Source: Lachnospiraceae bacterium
Lineage (GTDB): Bacteria; Bacillota; Clostridia; Lachnospirales; Lachnospiraceae
Assembly (NCBI GenBank): GCA_910575835.1
Contig: CAJTGB010000001.1
Location: forward strand, 124,001 to 188,000
Length of the DNA: 64,000 bases
Direction: 5' to 3'
Numbering within the stretch: position 1 is the first letter of the stretch; every line of letters begins with the position of its first letter. Both the position numbers and the translations under genes were made by a program. The notes under the pieces are model-generated. The model was not told the DNA's origin and did not search any database. It worked only from the letters and a program-made list of their open reading frames with translations. Positions 16,539-25,726 of this stretch are shown here, in pieces.

Positions 16539-17438
16539 TCACAGATGGGGAAGATTGGTTCTATACTGCCGAAGTACAGCCTCATTGTCTGGATGACAAA
16601 TCTTTTCTAACTGGGCAATCATCGTTTCCTTATTTTTAGGAAGTGTTCCTTCTACCCAGACGGCATTAGAGGCTCCCAAGGTAGCAAAATACACAGGAAT
16701 TTCCAGGTGTTCAATTAGTGTTTTCAGCTCATTTAATTTTTCTAATTCACTTTCTTCAGCCCAGTTTCCTTTTTGAATTTCCTCATACAATTCAGATTCT
16801 GGGTAAATGGTCAGCATGGAGGAACCAATGATTTTAGGGCGGGTCATATTGAAGATTTTTGCACTTTCTAGTGCGCCCTCAACTCCACGGCCAGAACCTG
16901 ATACCCCGGTGAGATAAAAAAAGTTGTAGGTAATAGAAGCCTGATCCAGCCGTTTCGTCTGCTCCACTATTTCCTGGGCCAGATAACCCTTGTGCATAAA
17001 CGTCAGTGCTTCATTATCACCAGTTTCTACTCCTATCGTAATTCCGTCATATCCAAGCCGGTGTAATTTCTTTAATTCCTCATCTGTTTTAAGGGTCACA
17101 TCTGTTACGCGCGCAAAGCACCCGATTGTTTCACATTCCGGGAAGTATTGATGAATGAGCTTCGATATTTTTTCCAGCCGTTCAAATTGGAGGACAAACG
17201 GATTTGCGCCAACCAAGTAAATTCGCTTCACCTGTTTGCTTCTCCAAGAACGCATCTGAATCTGTGCTTCCAAAAGATCGGCTTCCACATCCTCCAAGGG
17301 GGACATACGGAACTTAAACGGAAGATCATCATACAACGTACAAAATTTACATTTGTGGTGAGTACATCCTGCCGTAACTTCAATTAGCAACGAACCAGCC
17401 TCATAAGGCGGACGCCAGATAGTTCCTGTATAGTGCAT
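16539..17438 (-). CDS. radical SAM protein
   Basis: A 299-aa protein with the CxxxCxxC cluster motif as CTHHKCKFC near residue 25, followed by the radical SAM features RIYLVGANPF (beta-2) and GYDGITIGVETGDNEAL (beta-5 region). It binds a 4Fe-4S cluster and S-adenosylmethionine; the substrate is unknown. I chose ATG 17438 (AAAGGAGTAATTTAT upstream) because the first 20 residues of the longer frame are basic and have no site. It is divergent from an HxlR regulator with an operator-like palindrome between them, suggesting redox or electrophile control. Confidence 0.85.
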   Translation of the reverse strand: MHYTGTIWRPPYEAGSLLIEVTAGCTHHKCKFCTLYDDLPFKFRMSPLEDVEADLLEAQIQMRSWRSKQVKRIYLVGANPFVLQFERLEKISKLIHQYFPECETIGCFARVTDVTLKTDEELKKLHRLGYDGITIGVETGDNEALTFMHKGYLAQEIVEQTKRLDQASITYNFFYLTGVSGSGRGVEGALESAKIFNMTRPKIIGSSMLTIYPESELYEEIQKGNWAEESELEKLNELKTLIEHLEIPVYFATLGASNAVWVEGTLPKNKETMIAQLEKICHPDNEAVLRQYRTNLPHL

Positions 17439-17539
17439 ATAAATTACTCCTTTCTCATACCTGTCAGTTTTTTTCTTTGACTTGCCTTTATGATACAAGG
17501 TCGCACTGATTTATTCAACTACTGTCTTTTTTTAGTAGT

Positions 17540-17608
17540 AGTATTATTTTTAATACTATATTTTTATTTAGACAGTATATTGATTATTGCTCGCCTTTAA
17601 GGTATAAT
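17540..17608. promoter_or_regulatory. divergent control region: palindrome and HxlR promoter
   Basis: AGTATTA-TTTT-TAATACT (17540-17557) is a perfect 7-bp-arm palindrome midway between the divergent genes. For the HxlR gene TTGATT (17580-17585) and TATAAT (17603-17608) are 17 bp apart. HxlR proteins bind AT-rich palindromes of this size, so the site may regulate both directions. Confidence 0.55.
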
Positions 17609-17629
17609 TTTATTAAGGAGGATTATGAA

Positions 17630-18013
17630 ATGGCTGACAATAAATTTCAAGCGAAAGACATGATGGCTCGATGTGTTCCTATGAGTAGTCTACAAGCCGT
17701 TTTAAGCGGTAAGTGGAAAATTCTTATATTATGGTATGTTGCTTTTTATAAGGTTCAGAGGTTTGGAGAACTAATACGCCGTTTAGATGGCATTACACAA
17801 TCAACACTCACGAAGCAGCTCCGTGAATTAGAAAATGATGGATTTCTTCATCGGGAGATTTACAAAGAGATACCGCCCAAAGTAGAGTATACTTTAACGG
17901 AGTTAGGAAAAAGTTTTATTCCAATTTTAAATGATATGATGGCATGGAGCGAAACGCATCTTTGCCCGGAGGAATATGTAAACCCATATACAATTTCTAA
18001 AAGCTATGACTAA
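17630..18013 (+). CDS. HxlR family transcriptional regulator
   Basis: A 127-aa winged-helix protein of the HxlR/MarR-like class: a Cys near the N-terminus (MARCVPMSSLQAVLSGKWKI), then FGELIRRLDGITQSTLTKQL and the wing region REIYKEIPPKVEYTLTELGK. Cys in the N-terminal helix is used for electrophile sensing in HypR and YodB. Start ATG follows AAGGAGGATTATGAA. It is divergent from the radical SAM gene and followed by a terminator. Confidence 0.88.
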   Translation: MADNKFQAKDMMARCVPMSSLQAVLSGKWKILILWYVAFYKVQRFGELIRRLDGITQSTLTKQLRELENDGFLHREIYKEIPPKVEYTLTELGKSFIPILNDMMAWSETHLCPEEYVNPYTISKSYD

Positions 18014-18028
18014 AATATGCGATACTAT

Positions 18029-18070
18029 AAAAATTCCCGCCACCCTATAAAACGGGGACGGAAATTTTTA
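18029..18070 (+). terminator. terminator after HxlR gene
   Basis: AAAATTCCCGCCACCC pairs with GGGGACGGAAATTTTT with minor mismatches and ends in a T-run. It lies 16 bp after the HxlR stop. Confidence 0.65.
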
Positions 18071-18259
18071 TTCATTGTGAACCTTCTCTTTGACTGGCTA
18101 TCCTTTTAACTTTATAACAACATAACGTCACAACTAGATTCCTGATCCGTCAGTGTGTATCTCAAAGCAGAAAGTGAGCCATTGAATTGTGACTTGACAG
18201 ATTGGTGTTATAAGAATTGGGTTGCAACAAGTCGAAAAACTGCAAGTGAAACACTAATA

Positions 18260-19105
18260 ATGATGCATAGAAAATTTCGATTGGAGGTGACTAACATTTT
18301 AAATATTACCCGTTATGCAATTAAAAACGAATGTCTTATTCCGTGGGTTAAATTTTTTTGGCACATTGAAGCTGTAAATGCAGACATACACTATAAACTT
18401 CTTCCAACAGATTGTATTGATGTGATATTGAATTTGGCTGATGTTATAGTATATGAAACAGAATTTAATAGAATAATAGCACCCCCTTTTCATATCAATG
18501 GACTGCGCAGTAAGTGCAGTTTTATCCATCAAGAAAATAACATTCGTATTTTCGGTATTACATTTTATCCTCATGGGCTATATCCCTTTGTGCTTAAATC
18601 ACTTAAGGAAGTCCAAAACAAAGTGGTCGATCTAAACGGGTTTTCGTACAGTTTGACTCAAAAATTGAAAAATGCAGTCAATAATGATACTGCCGAAAAA
18701 ATAATAGCTGAAATAGAAAATACTTTGATTGATGAGTTATCTATAAAGCAAGATTTTGTAGACAAAGCACAGCTAATATCAGATTTTATAACAATTAACG
18801 ATGATATATCTGTCAAATCCTTTTGTGATGAACGGTCAATAAACATAAAAACGTTTGAGAGATTGTTTTTATATTATACGGGCTATACTCCTAAAATTTT
18901 GCGCCGTATAAAACGTTTCCAGAATACATGTAATCAATTAGTACATCAACATATGGCGAGCTTAACCGATATTACATACGATAATAATTTTACAGACCAA
19001 TCATATTTTATAAAAGAGTTTACACATTTTTCGGGAACAGCGCCACGCACCTTTCAAACAGAGAAAGCTACTGTAAAAGAGAATGTTAAATACAAATACC
19101 TATGA
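18260..19105 (+). CDS. AraC family regulator (DUF6597-like sensor domain)
   Basis: A ~281-aa protein whose C-terminal ~100 residues are an AraC helix-turn-helix (FCDERSINIKTFERLF; SLTDITYDNNFTDQSYFIKE). The N-terminal half, with LIPWVKFFWHIEA and IDVILNL, looks like the sensor domain common in AraC proteins of this type. The start is uncertain: ATG 18260 lacks a clear SD, whereas TTGGAGGTGACTAAC ends just before an in-frame ATT TTA at 18295, and the frame is open from 18155. It heads a co-oriented group of three small genes and probably controls them. Confidence 0.75.
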   Translation: MMHRKFRLEVTNILNITRYAIKNECLIPWVKFFWHIEAVNADIHYKLLPTDCIDVILNLADVIVYETEFNRIIAPPFHINGLRSKCSFIHQENNIRIFGITFYPHGLYPFVLKSLKEVQNKVVDLNGFSYSLTQKLKNAVNNDTAEKIIAEIENTLIDELSIKQDFVDKAQLISDFITINDDISVKSFCDERSINIKTFERLFLYYTGYTPKILRRIKRFQNTCNQLVHQHMASLTDITYDNNFTDQSYFIKEFTHFSGTAPRTFQTEKATVKENVKYKYL

Positions 19106-19175
19106 CCAGTCGATTTTCTACAATACATCTTGTTTTATTCCATGTAGACTATGAAAAAAACAGGAGGTATTTTTT

Positions 19176-19484
19176 ATGTCTATTGCAACGGAAATCGTAA
19201 CAATGAAAACTTTACAGGAGGTAACAAAATACAGCTTTATCAGCATTGTGGACGCGCTTGAAAAGGACTATCATTCAAAGCAACAAGGTTTTATCGACAC
19301 GGAACTTCTCTATAACGAAGAAAACAGAGAATGGACTATGATACAGCATTGGGCTTCAATGGAAGAACTCAAGGCTGCTTCCGATAAAATGTTTCAAGAT
19401 GAGGGAGCAGCCCCTTTTGTAAAAGCACTTGACGCTGCAAGTGTCAAAATGAGGATCATACCACAAATAAAAATATGGAGATAA
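19176..19484 (+). CDS. antibiotic biosynthesis monooxygenase (ABM)-like protein
   Basis: A 102-aa protein that fits the dimeric alpha-beta barrel of ABM proteins: FIDTELLYNEENREWTMIQH followed by WASMEELKAASDKMF, with the usual W.s.e.l..h pattern. No metal or haem ligand is obvious. Start ATG follows CAGGAGGTATTTTTT. It is 3 bp upstream of the TIGR04076-type gene and likely cotranscribed. Such proteins act as small oxygenases or as quinone or lactone binding proteins; the substrate is unknown. Confidence 0.65.
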   Translation: MSIATEIVTMKTLQEVTKYSFISIVDALEKDYHSKQQGFIDTELLYNEENREWTMIQHWASMEELKAASDKMFQDEGAAPFVKALDAASVKMRIIPQIKIWR

Positions 19485-19487
19485 AAA

Positions 19488-19751
19488 GTGAAAAAATTTG
19501 AATATCAAATTGAAAAGGTAACAGGGCATTGTTCATGTGGATATAAGGTAGGGGACATATTTCAGTGTGAGGGTATGAATACTCCCTGTACTCCATTTTG
19601 CGGAGGTGCTTACATGGCTTTGTTTCCTATTCAAGTTGCCCTACATAATGGAGCTACCTTCAATTTTGAAGAAAACCCAAAGTCAAAAGGAAATTTAGCT
19701 TGTCCTGATAATGGGTATGTTGTTTTCAAAGTTACTCTGATTGAGGAGTAA
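19488..19751 (+). CDS. TIGR04076 family protein
   Basis: An 87-aa protein with conserved Cys pairs: CSCGYKVGD, CTPFCGGAYMALFP and a late Cys (LACPDNGY). This matches my recall of the TIGR04076 family of small proteins, which has no assigned function. Translation begins at GTG 19488 after GGAGATAAAAA. The Cys residues suggest metal binding or redox chemistry. It sits between the ABM-like gene and the DUF523-like gene with gaps of 3 and 17 bp. Confidence 0.7.
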   Translation: MKKFEYQIEKVTGHCSCGYKVGDIFQCEGMNTPCTPFCGGAYMALFPIQVALHNGATFNFEENPKSKGNLACPDNGYVVFKVTLIEE

Positions 19752-19768
19752 TTATTTAGGAGAAAAGT

Positions 19769-20305
19769 ATGTTTACCGATGGAAGAAGTAAAAGGGTCGT
19801 TTTCTTAGCACATTGCCTGTTAAATCAAAATTCTATTTCAGATGGAACTGCGGTTTATCCTGCGGCATTTAAGGAGGTGGTTGAATTATTTATCAACGCA
19901 GAAGTGGGAATAGTCCAACTTCCATGTCCAGAGCTTTGTTGTCTGGGTCTTGATAGAGGGAATGAAAATGGTGCTGATGAAAACGTTCTAAAAGAAAATA
20001 CACGGATTAGACGAGAAATGCAAAAAGAAAATAAAAATAAGAAACTACAACATTTAGTAGATTATGTAATGCAACAAATCTTAGAATATAATAAGTACGG
20101 TTTTGAGATAATCGGCATCGTAGGAGCAAATCGCTCTCCAAATTGCGGAGTAGACACTACATCAGATTATAATGCAGAAATCAAGGGCAAAGGGTTGTTT
20201 ATGTCTGAACTTTCTGGATGCCTAACAAAAGCGTGTTTGTCAATCCCGATGATAGGGCTAAAAGGCACAGATAATTTTGTAGAGAAGATAACGACATTGC
20301 TATAA
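19769..20305 (+). CDS. DUF523/TudS-like protein, possible thio-base desulfidase
   Basis: A 178-aa protein. AHCLLNQNS, LPCPELCCLG and GANRSPNCGVD place three conserved Cys regions in the order seen in DUF523 (CLLG, CPE, SPxCG). TudS of this superfamily uses a 4Fe-4S cluster to remove sulfur from thiouracil. The spacing differs from TudS itself (CLLN instead of CLLG), so this is a relative and its substrate is inferred. Start ATG follows TAGGAGAAAAGT. Last gene of the AraC-linked cluster. Confidence 0.65.
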   Translation: MFTDGRSKRVVFLAHCLLNQNSISDGTAVYPAAFKEVVELFINAEVGIVQLPCPELCCLGLDRGNENGADENVLKENTRIRREMQKENKNKKLQHLVDYVMQQILEYNKYGFEIIGIVGANRSPNCGVDTTSDYNAEIKGKGLFMSELSGCLTKACLSIPMIGLKGTDNFVEKITTLL

Positions 20306-20674
20306 CATCCAGTACGCTGGTTAGTTATCCGGGAGTGGCCTTTAGTTACCTTCCTGAATAATATCACTACGGGTTAGCGTAGGGCATAAGAAGTAAACTG
20401 GCTTCTTTGCCCTACGCTTTTACCTATTTTGATGTTTATTGAGATTCATTCTTTTGGTAGTTCATATGAGTCGCAACCCAAATGCAACCTATAATAGCGT
20501 AATAGTTGGTAGGAGTTATCTTCATCGGCGTTGGTATCTCAGTAGAAGAATTGTTGAAAGATATAAAATGATTTGAATAGTTGCCGCACGATTGCAAGAA
20601 AAAGCCGTCGTGCGGCAACTATATTTCAGCGCACTTCATTGTATCGGTAGCTTTTAATATCAAGGCTACTGTTT
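20306..20674. other. 369-bp gap holding two hairpins
   Basis: 20377-20417 has arms GCGTAGGGCA ... TGCCCTACGC with a further AAGAAG/CTTCTT pairing, followed by TTTTACC, a likely terminator for the upstream operon. 20581-20591 and 20608-20618 are 11-bp perfect arms (TTGCCGCACGA / TCGTGCGGCAA) with a 16-base loop. It lies at the end of the minus-strand MATE gene, 57 bp after its stop, and would serve as its terminator. No gene is visible. Confidence 0.5.
20377..20421 (+). terminator. terminator of the ABM-TIGR04076-DUF523 operon
   Basis: A long near-perfect hairpin (GCGTAGGGCA-TAAGAAG ... CTTCTT-TGCCCTACGC) is followed by TTTT, 72 bp after the last gene's stop. Confidence 0.6.
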
Positions 20675-22051
20675 TTATGTGGCCATAGGAGGGCCACTAT
20701 GAGCAAATTTCCGAAACTCCCCAAACATCATTGAAAGAGTAATAACCACCAGAATCGCATCAGTCAAGGCAATCGCCAGCCATACGCCACGGATACCCAT
20801 ACCTCCAATCATCGGAAGAATAATTGCCAATGGAATGAACAAAATAATTTGCCGAAACAGTACCAGCCATGTCGCCTTATTTGCTTTTCCAAGTGATTGA
20901 AATAATGTCACAGCGATAATAAAACTGCCCTGCAAAATATAGGTGCTGAACATGATGCGGAAGTTTGCGGCTCCCGAAGCGGCAACACCAAGGTCTGTAA
21001 TAAACAGGGAAAGCACTTTTGTTGGAAAAAGTTCAACCGGAATATAGAATATCAGGGACATTACGGTGGCGCTTGCGACAAATACGCCCGTCAAAGTCTT
21101 AACACGGGTATAATCCTTCGCACCATAATTTGTACCGGCGGCTGGCTGGAACCCCTGACTGATACCCCAAAGAGGAACAAAAGCGAAGTTCCACACACGG
21201 AGAGCCGCCCCAAGCAGAATCTGGGAGGCTTCTCCGCCATAGATAGAAGCTAAACGGTATATTACAGTCTGTTGCACCAAAGTCAAGATCTGCATTAACA
21301 ATGCGGACACCCCTACGGCAAGAACCTGGGGAAGCAGAGTACCGTCAATGTGAATACGGCCTATTTTTACATGAACGCTCTTTTTCTTGAAATACCATAG
21401 TGTAAACGCAGCCTGAATGAATTGAGACAGAATCGTTGCATAGGCGGCACCCTCAATTCCTTTTCCATATGGATTCAGTATGGAAATGAAAATAGGATCA
21501 AGGATAATATTCAGCAAAGCGCCGCTTCCGATAATCAGCATCGCCTTTTTGAGCTGCCCCTCGCCACGGATTACCATATTGGCGCTCTGGAAAAAGTTTA
21601 CGAACAGCGATCCCGCATAGACAATCCGCAGGTAGTTTTCAGCCGAGTTTAAGATGTCCCCGCTGGCACCGGCCAATGAAAGAATCTGGCGGGTAAACGT
21701 CATTCCCACAGCCATAATGATAACCGACAGAAGAAGAACCATGGCTGTCAGATTTCCCATGATTTTTTGAATCGTCTGCTCGTCCTTCTTACCAATAGCG
21801 CGGGACAGCACAGATGCGGAACCAACGCCGATCATGGCAGCGGTGCCGCCGTTAATCAATGTAAACGGGTACGATATAGATACCGCGCCCATTTGTACGC
21901 TGCCGACCATCTGGCCGACAAAAACGGAATCCATAAAATTATAAAGTCCCACGACCACCATGCCGAGAACTGCGGGAATACTTAGTTCCAGCATGAGTGA
22001 AAATGGATTTTGTGTCAGTAATTTTGTCCTTGTGTCAAGTGCCTGTTTCAT
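20675..22051 (-). CDS. MATE family efflux transporter
   Basis: A 458-aa membrane protein with about 12 hydrophobic segments in two related halves. Family signatures are NPFSLMLELSIPAVLGMVVV at the N-terminus, the TM2 region DSVFVGQMVG, and GASGDILNSAENYLRIVYAG; the second half starts near LPQVLAVGVSALLMQI with WGISQGFQPAAGTNYGA. It should exchange Na+ or H+ for cationic compounds across the membrane. Start ATG 22051 follows GAGGAGGTAAAAGTG. It is monocistronic: a terminator separates it from the copper operon upstream. Confidence 0.9.
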   Translation of the reverse strand: MKQALDTRTKLLTQNPFSLMLELSIPAVLGMVVVGLYNFMDSVFVGQMVGSVQMGAVSISYPFTLINGGTAAMIGVGSASVLSRAIGKKDEQTIQKIMGNLTAMVLLLSVIIMAVGMTFTRQILSLAGASGDILNSAENYLRIVYAGSLFVNFFQSANMVIRGEGQLKKAMLIIGSGALLNIILDPIFISILNPYGKGIEGAAYATILSQFIQAAFTLWYFKKKSVHVKIGRIHIDGTLLPQVLAVGVSALLMQILTLVQQTVIYRLASIYGGEASQILLGAALRVWNFAFVPLWGISQGFQPAAGTNYGAKDYTRVKTLTGVFVASATVMSLIFYIPVELFPTKVLSLFITDLGVAASGAANFRIMFSTYILQGSFIIAVTLFQSLGKANKATWLVLFRQIILFIPLAIILPMIGGMGIRGVWLAIALTDAILVVITLSMMFGEFRKFAHSGPPMAT

Positions 22052-22166
22052 CACTTTTACCTCCTCTTATTTATTAGCCATGTCTAACCAACTAAAGTAT
22101 ATAAAAAGCCGGGGCATTTGTACGCTCCTAACCGCAGAATTATCAATCCAAACAGATATGAAATCA

Positions 22167-22198
22167 GGGGCGGGAAGATTTTAATACTTCCCGCCCCC
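22167..22198 (-). terminator. terminator of the copA-csoR operon
   Basis: An 11-bp perfect hairpin, GGGGCGGGAAG / CTTCCCGCCCC, with a 10-base loop. It begins 4 bp after the CsoR-like stop on the minus strand. A T-run is weak (TGATTT). Confidence 0.6.
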
Positions 22199-22202
22199 AT
22201 AT

Positions 22203-22466
22203 TTACTGTGCCATTTTTTCAAGCAGTTTTAAGGCTTCTTCCAGCTTCGGGTTTTCAGCGTCTGTTTTTAATGCTTCGCTGACGCAGTTTCTGATATGGG
22301 CCTGCAAAATCTGCTGATTGGCACTTTTCAGAATTGCCTGTGCAGCCAGCAGTTGATTGGATATGTCCACACAATAGCGGTCATCTTCAATCATTTGGAG
22401 GATTCCAGTCAGTTGCCCTTGTGCGATTTTGATTTTGTGGGTAATATTATTTTTCTTTGCTTTCAT
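22203..22466 (-). CDS. csoR: CsoR-type copper-sensing repressor
   Basis: An 87-aa all-helical repressor of the CsoR/FrmR family. Copper ligands match CsoR: Cys in RYCVDIS, then His and Cys in HIRNCV (C-H-C pattern), with the N-terminal KIKIAQGQLTGILQMIEDDR region. In the apo form such proteins bind the promoter and Cu(I) releases them. It is 11 bp behind copA on the same strand, so copper would induce the pump and the repressor together. A matching GC-rich operator-like site lies upstream of copA. Confidence 0.9.
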   Translation of the reverse strand: MKAKKNNITHKIKIAQGQLTGILQMIEDDRYCVDISNQLLAAQAILKSANQQILQAHIRNCVSEALKTDAENPKLEEALKLLEKMAQ

Positions 22467-22477
22467 AAGCGGCTCTC

Positions 22478-25042
22478 TTATTGAAGGCTAACAAGTTCAT
22501 AGCCTGCGTCCTCAATGGCCGCTTTCAGAACCTCGTCCGACACGGCCTGGGATAACTGAACCTGTGCTGTTTTGCTTTCCAATTCTACAACGGCCTCCTG
22601 GATACCGGGAATTTCCATCAGTGCCTTGTGAACGTGCTTTACGCAGTTGCTGCAAACCATACCTTCGATATTTAATACTTTTTCCATTTTCCTTTCTTCC
22701 TTTCTTATTTCATGTCTGCTTGACTCTTTATCCACTATCGGATTTACATAAGTTTCGTGTTTTGCCTTGAACCATCTAAGCCGTAACGCATTTGATACTA
22801 CAAATACAGAACTGAAGCTCATAGCAAAAGCACCAATCATCGGATTCAGCTTTAAGCTAAAGGACAGATAGAACAACCCTGCCGCAATCGGAATCCCAAT
22901 GATGTTGTAAATAAATGCCCAAAACAGATTTTGCTTGATATTGCGAATGACCAACTTACTAAGCTGAATCGCTGTGGACACATCCAGCAGATCACTTTTC
23001 ATCAGAACAATGTCCGCTGATTCAATCGCCACGTCAGTCCCTGCGCCGATGGCTATACCTACATCTGCTCTGGCAAGGGCAGGGGCGTCATTGATACCGT
23101 CACCCACCATAGCCACCTTTTTACCCATTCCCTGCAAGCGCCGGATTTCTTTTTCTTTATCCTGCGGGAATACTTCCGCTACTACACGATCTACTCCAAC
23201 CTGGTGGCGAATTGCTTCCGCTGTTTTTGCATTATCCCCTGTCAGCATAACCACTTCAATCCCCATAGCGGATAGCTCTTTAACGGCCTGACTGCTGGTG
23301 GGCTTTACAATATCTGCTACTGCAATCACTCCAATAAGCTGTCCTGCTCTGGCAAAGAACAACGGCGTCTTTCCATCTACCGCCATCGCCTCTCCCAATT
23401 TAAGCAAATCTCCATCAGAAATCCCATTGGAAGCCATCAGACGGCGGTTTCCGGCCAGACACAGTTGACCATTGATTCGACCTATAATTCCCTCACCAGG
23501 AATCTGCTTGTAATCGCTGACCGGCAGGAATGCAAGCCCATTTTTCTCCGCTTCTGAAACAATTGCATCTGCCAAGGGATGTTCAGACAGCTTTTCCAGG
23601 GAGGCGGCAACCTGCATCAAATCTTTCTGTCTGATACCGTTCCCGCACAGAATATTGGTTACAGCGGGTGTACCCTGGGTAATCGTACCGGTTTTATCCA
23701 GCACCACCGTGTCTACATTATGGGCGGTTTCCAGTGCTTCCGCAGATTTAATCAGGATTCCATTGGTCGCGCCCTTCCCGGTTCCCACCATGATGGCGGT
23801 GGGGGTGGCAAGGCCCAGCGCACAGGGACACGAAATCACTAAAATAGAAATTCCGATAGACAGTGCAAATTCAAAACCGTAACCAGCCAGAAGCCAGCCC
23901 ACAATAGCCACCAGAGCGATTGTGATTACAATCGGAACAAATATTCCGCTAACCTTATCCGCCAGTTTTGCAATCGGTGCTTTTGAACTGGTAGCTTCGT
24001 CAACCAGACGAACAATCTGTGCCAATGTGGTATCGTCTCCGACCTTAGTGGCCTGCATTTTGAAATAACCGGATTTGTTGATGGTTGCACCAATTACCTT
24101 GTCGCCAACATGTTTTTCCGCCGGAATACTTTCACCGGTTAGTGCCGATTCATCGACAGCGGAAAAGCCTTCCACAACAACACCGTCTACTGGCACAGAT
24201 TCGCCAGATTTTACAATCAGAGTGTCGCCCAGGCACACTTCCTCAATAGGAACCTGTATTTCCTGTCCGTCACGTTCCACCGTAGCGGTCTTAGGAGCTA
24301 AATTCATCAGCTTTGTGATGGCATCCGAGGTTTTTCCTTTTGCGCGGGCTTCCAATGTCTTTCCAAATGTGATAAGGGTCAGAATCATACCGGCAGATTC
24401 AAAATATAAGTCCATCGTAAAGCTGTGAACCATCGCCATGTCACCATGCCCTAAGCCAATACCAATTTTATAAATGGCATAAATGCCGTAGACAATCGCT
24501 GCGCCGGAACCGATAGCAATTAAGGAATCCATGTTGGGGGAACCGTGAAATAATGTTTTGAACCCCATGCGATAGTATTTGAAATTGATAAAAACGACCG
24601 GAACCAGAAAAAGAAACTGGGTGAATGCAAAACTCATTGCATTTTCCATTCCCAGTAGTCCGCCTGGCAGCGGCCATCCCATCATGTGTCCCATGGATAT
24701 GTAAAACAGCGGGATTGTAAACAGGGCAGAAAGCAGCAACCGCTGTTTCATCTGCTTATATTCTGCCTGCGCCGTACTGACTTCCGGAACTGCGGCCCGG
24801 CCTCTAGGTTTGTTTTTATCCTGGGCCGGTACTTTCGGAAACGCACCATAACCTGCTTTTTCAACCGCTCGGACGATCTCCGGCGTATTCAAAACGGATT
24901 CGTCATATGAAGCAACCATGCTGTTCTTTAACAGATTTACGGACACTTCCTGAATACCTGACAATTTTGAAACACTTTTTTCAATCCTTGCGGAGCAGGC
25001 TGAACAGGTCATGCCCGTAATATCGAATTGCTCCTTTTTCAA
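22478..25042 (-). CDS. copA: copper-translocating P1B-type ATPase with C-terminal CopZ-like domain
   Basis: An 854-aa protein. The N-terminal HMA domain has [14 protein letters not shown]. After two leading helices comes the actuator (TGES), the CPC motif C405-P-C407 in TM6, DKTGT with Asp449, and the ATP-site and hinge [10 protein letters not shown]7/8 carry YN and MSFSS, typical of Cu(I) pumps. After the last helix a linker leads to a second HMA domain ([19 protein letters not shown]), like a CopZ chaperone fused to the end. Translation starts at TTG 25042 after GAAGGGATAACT. It exports Cu(I). Confidence 0.92.
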   Translation of the reverse strand: MKKEQFDITGMTCSACSARIEKSVSKLSGIQEVSVNLLKNSMVASYDESVLNTPEIVRAVEKAGYGAFPKVPAQDKNKPRGRAAVPEVSTAQAEYKQMKQRLLLSALFTIPLFYISMGHMMGWPLPGGLLGMENAMSFAFTQFLFLVPVVFINFKYYRMGFKTLFHGSPNMDSLIAIGSGAAIVYGIYAIYKIGIGLGHGDMAMVHSFTMDLYFESAGMILTLITFGKTLEARAKGKTSDAITKLMNLAPKTATVERDGQEIQVPIEEVCLGDTLIVKSGESVPVDGVVVEGFSAVDESALTGESIPAEKHVGDKVIGATINKSGYFKMQATKVGDDTTLAQIVRLVDEATSSKAPIAKLADKVSGIFVPIVITIALVAIVGWLLAGYGFEFALSIGISILVISCPCALGLATPTAIMVGTGKGATNGILIKSAEALETAHNVDTVVLDKTGTITQGTPAVTNILCGNGIRQKDLMQVAASLEKLSEHPLADAIVSEAEKNGLAFLPVSDYKQIPGEGIIGRINGQLCLAGNRRLMASNGISDGDLLKLGEAMAVDGKTPLFFARAGQLIGVIAVADIVKPTSSQAVKELSAMGIEVVMLTGDNAKTAEAIRHQVGVDRVVAEVFPQDKEKEIRRLQGMGKKVAMVGDGINDAPALARADVGIAIGAGTDVAIESADIVLMKSDLLDVSTAIQLSKLVIRNIKQNLFWAFIYNIIGIPIAAGLFYLSFSLKLNPMIGAFAMSFSSVFVVSNALRLRWFKAKHETYVNPIVDKESSRHEIRKEERKMEKVLNIEGMVCSNCVKHVHKALMEIPGIQEAVVELESKTAQVQLSQAVSDEVLKAAIEDAGYELVSLQ

Positions 25043-25077
25043 AGTTATCCCTTCTTTCTTTCAGAAATTTGTGCAAG

Positions 25078-25099
25078 TACCCCTCCCCTGTGGGGAACT
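25078..25099 (-). promoter_or_regulatory. candidate CsoR operator
   Basis: TACCCCTCCCCTGTGGGG followed by AACT is a C-run/G-run pseudo-palindrome like known CsoR operators (TACCC...GGGTA type). It lies 36 bp upstream of the copA start. Assignment is by pattern only. Confidence 0.4.
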
Positions 25100-25330
25100 T
25101 AAAACTGTTACGAGAAGGGGCAACCGGCATTTCTTAGGGGAGGAAATGCCAGCAGCCCCAATCATAAAGGTGCACATGCGGTTTTTCTTAACCGCTCACA
25201 ATTATATCCCGGAATATTGTTCGTTGTCCGCTCCAAAAAGAAGGATTCTACACCCAAAAAGCAATAAATTATAGTTGAAATCCAATTAGCAGGTTTTATG
25301 CTCCAAAGAGGAATATCGCCCCAAAATCCA

Positions 25331-25396
25331 TTGACGAAATACGAGGTCACAGATATACTGAAACCCATGAACAATTAAACGCACATTTAATTGTTC
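25331..25396 (+). promoter_or_regulatory. promoter and palindromic operator of the Zn/Cd operon
   Basis: TTGACG (25331-25336) and TATACT (25354-25359) are 17 bp apart. GAACAATTAAA (25369-25379) and TTTAATTGTTC (25386-25396) are 11-bp perfect arms starting at the probable +10, the position and size of ArsR/SmtB operators. Two ArsR genes lie just downstream of the ATPase. Confidence 0.65.
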
Positions 25397-25443
25397 GGCT
25401 ATGTCAAACCAACTATAAACTATATGAAAGGAGGTCTTTTCCC

Positions 25444-25662
25444 ATGAAAAAGACCATTAAACTCATCGACCTGGATTGCGGCCACTGTGCTGACAAAATC
25501 CAGAATGCCGTACAAAAAATTGACGGTGTAACCAGCGTAACTGTCAACTTTCTGGGCCAGAAAATGATACTGGAAGCGCCGGATGATCGGTTTGATTCGA
25601 TTCTGTCCGAGGCAAAAGCTCTGATTAAAAAGATTGAGCCGGATGTGACTGTCAAGGCGTGA
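25444..25662 (+). CDS. heavy-metal-associated (HMA) domain protein
   Basis: A 72-aa single HMA domain. The metal loop reads LDCGHCADKIQNA (CxxC as C-G-H-C) and the fold pattern VTSVTVNFLGQKMILEAPDD is intact. It starts at ATG after GGAGGTCTTTTCCC. It is 64 bp upstream of a P1B-2 type ATPase that lacks an N-terminal HMA domain, so this protein probably replaces that domain in trans as the cytoplasmic metal donor. Confidence 0.88.
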   Translation: MKKTIKLIDLDCGHCADKIQNAVQKIDGVTSVTVNFLGQKMILEAPDDRFDSILSEAKALIKKIEPDVTVKA

Positions 25663-25726
25663 TAAAAAGCTGGACACCGGCTGCCGTATACGGTAGCCGG
25701 TGTTTCTTAAAAGGAGGATTATAATT

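Larger units (their letters stand above)
25043..25443. other. divergent control region between the copper and Zn/Cd modules
   Basis: A 400-bp gap without a gene. It holds a CsoR-like GC-rich site (25078-25099), a GGCATTTC...GAAATGCC hairpin (25126-25150), and the promoter and palindrome for the plus-strand metal operon (25331-25396). Copper control and Zn/Cd control therefore share one intergenic region. Confidence 0.6.
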
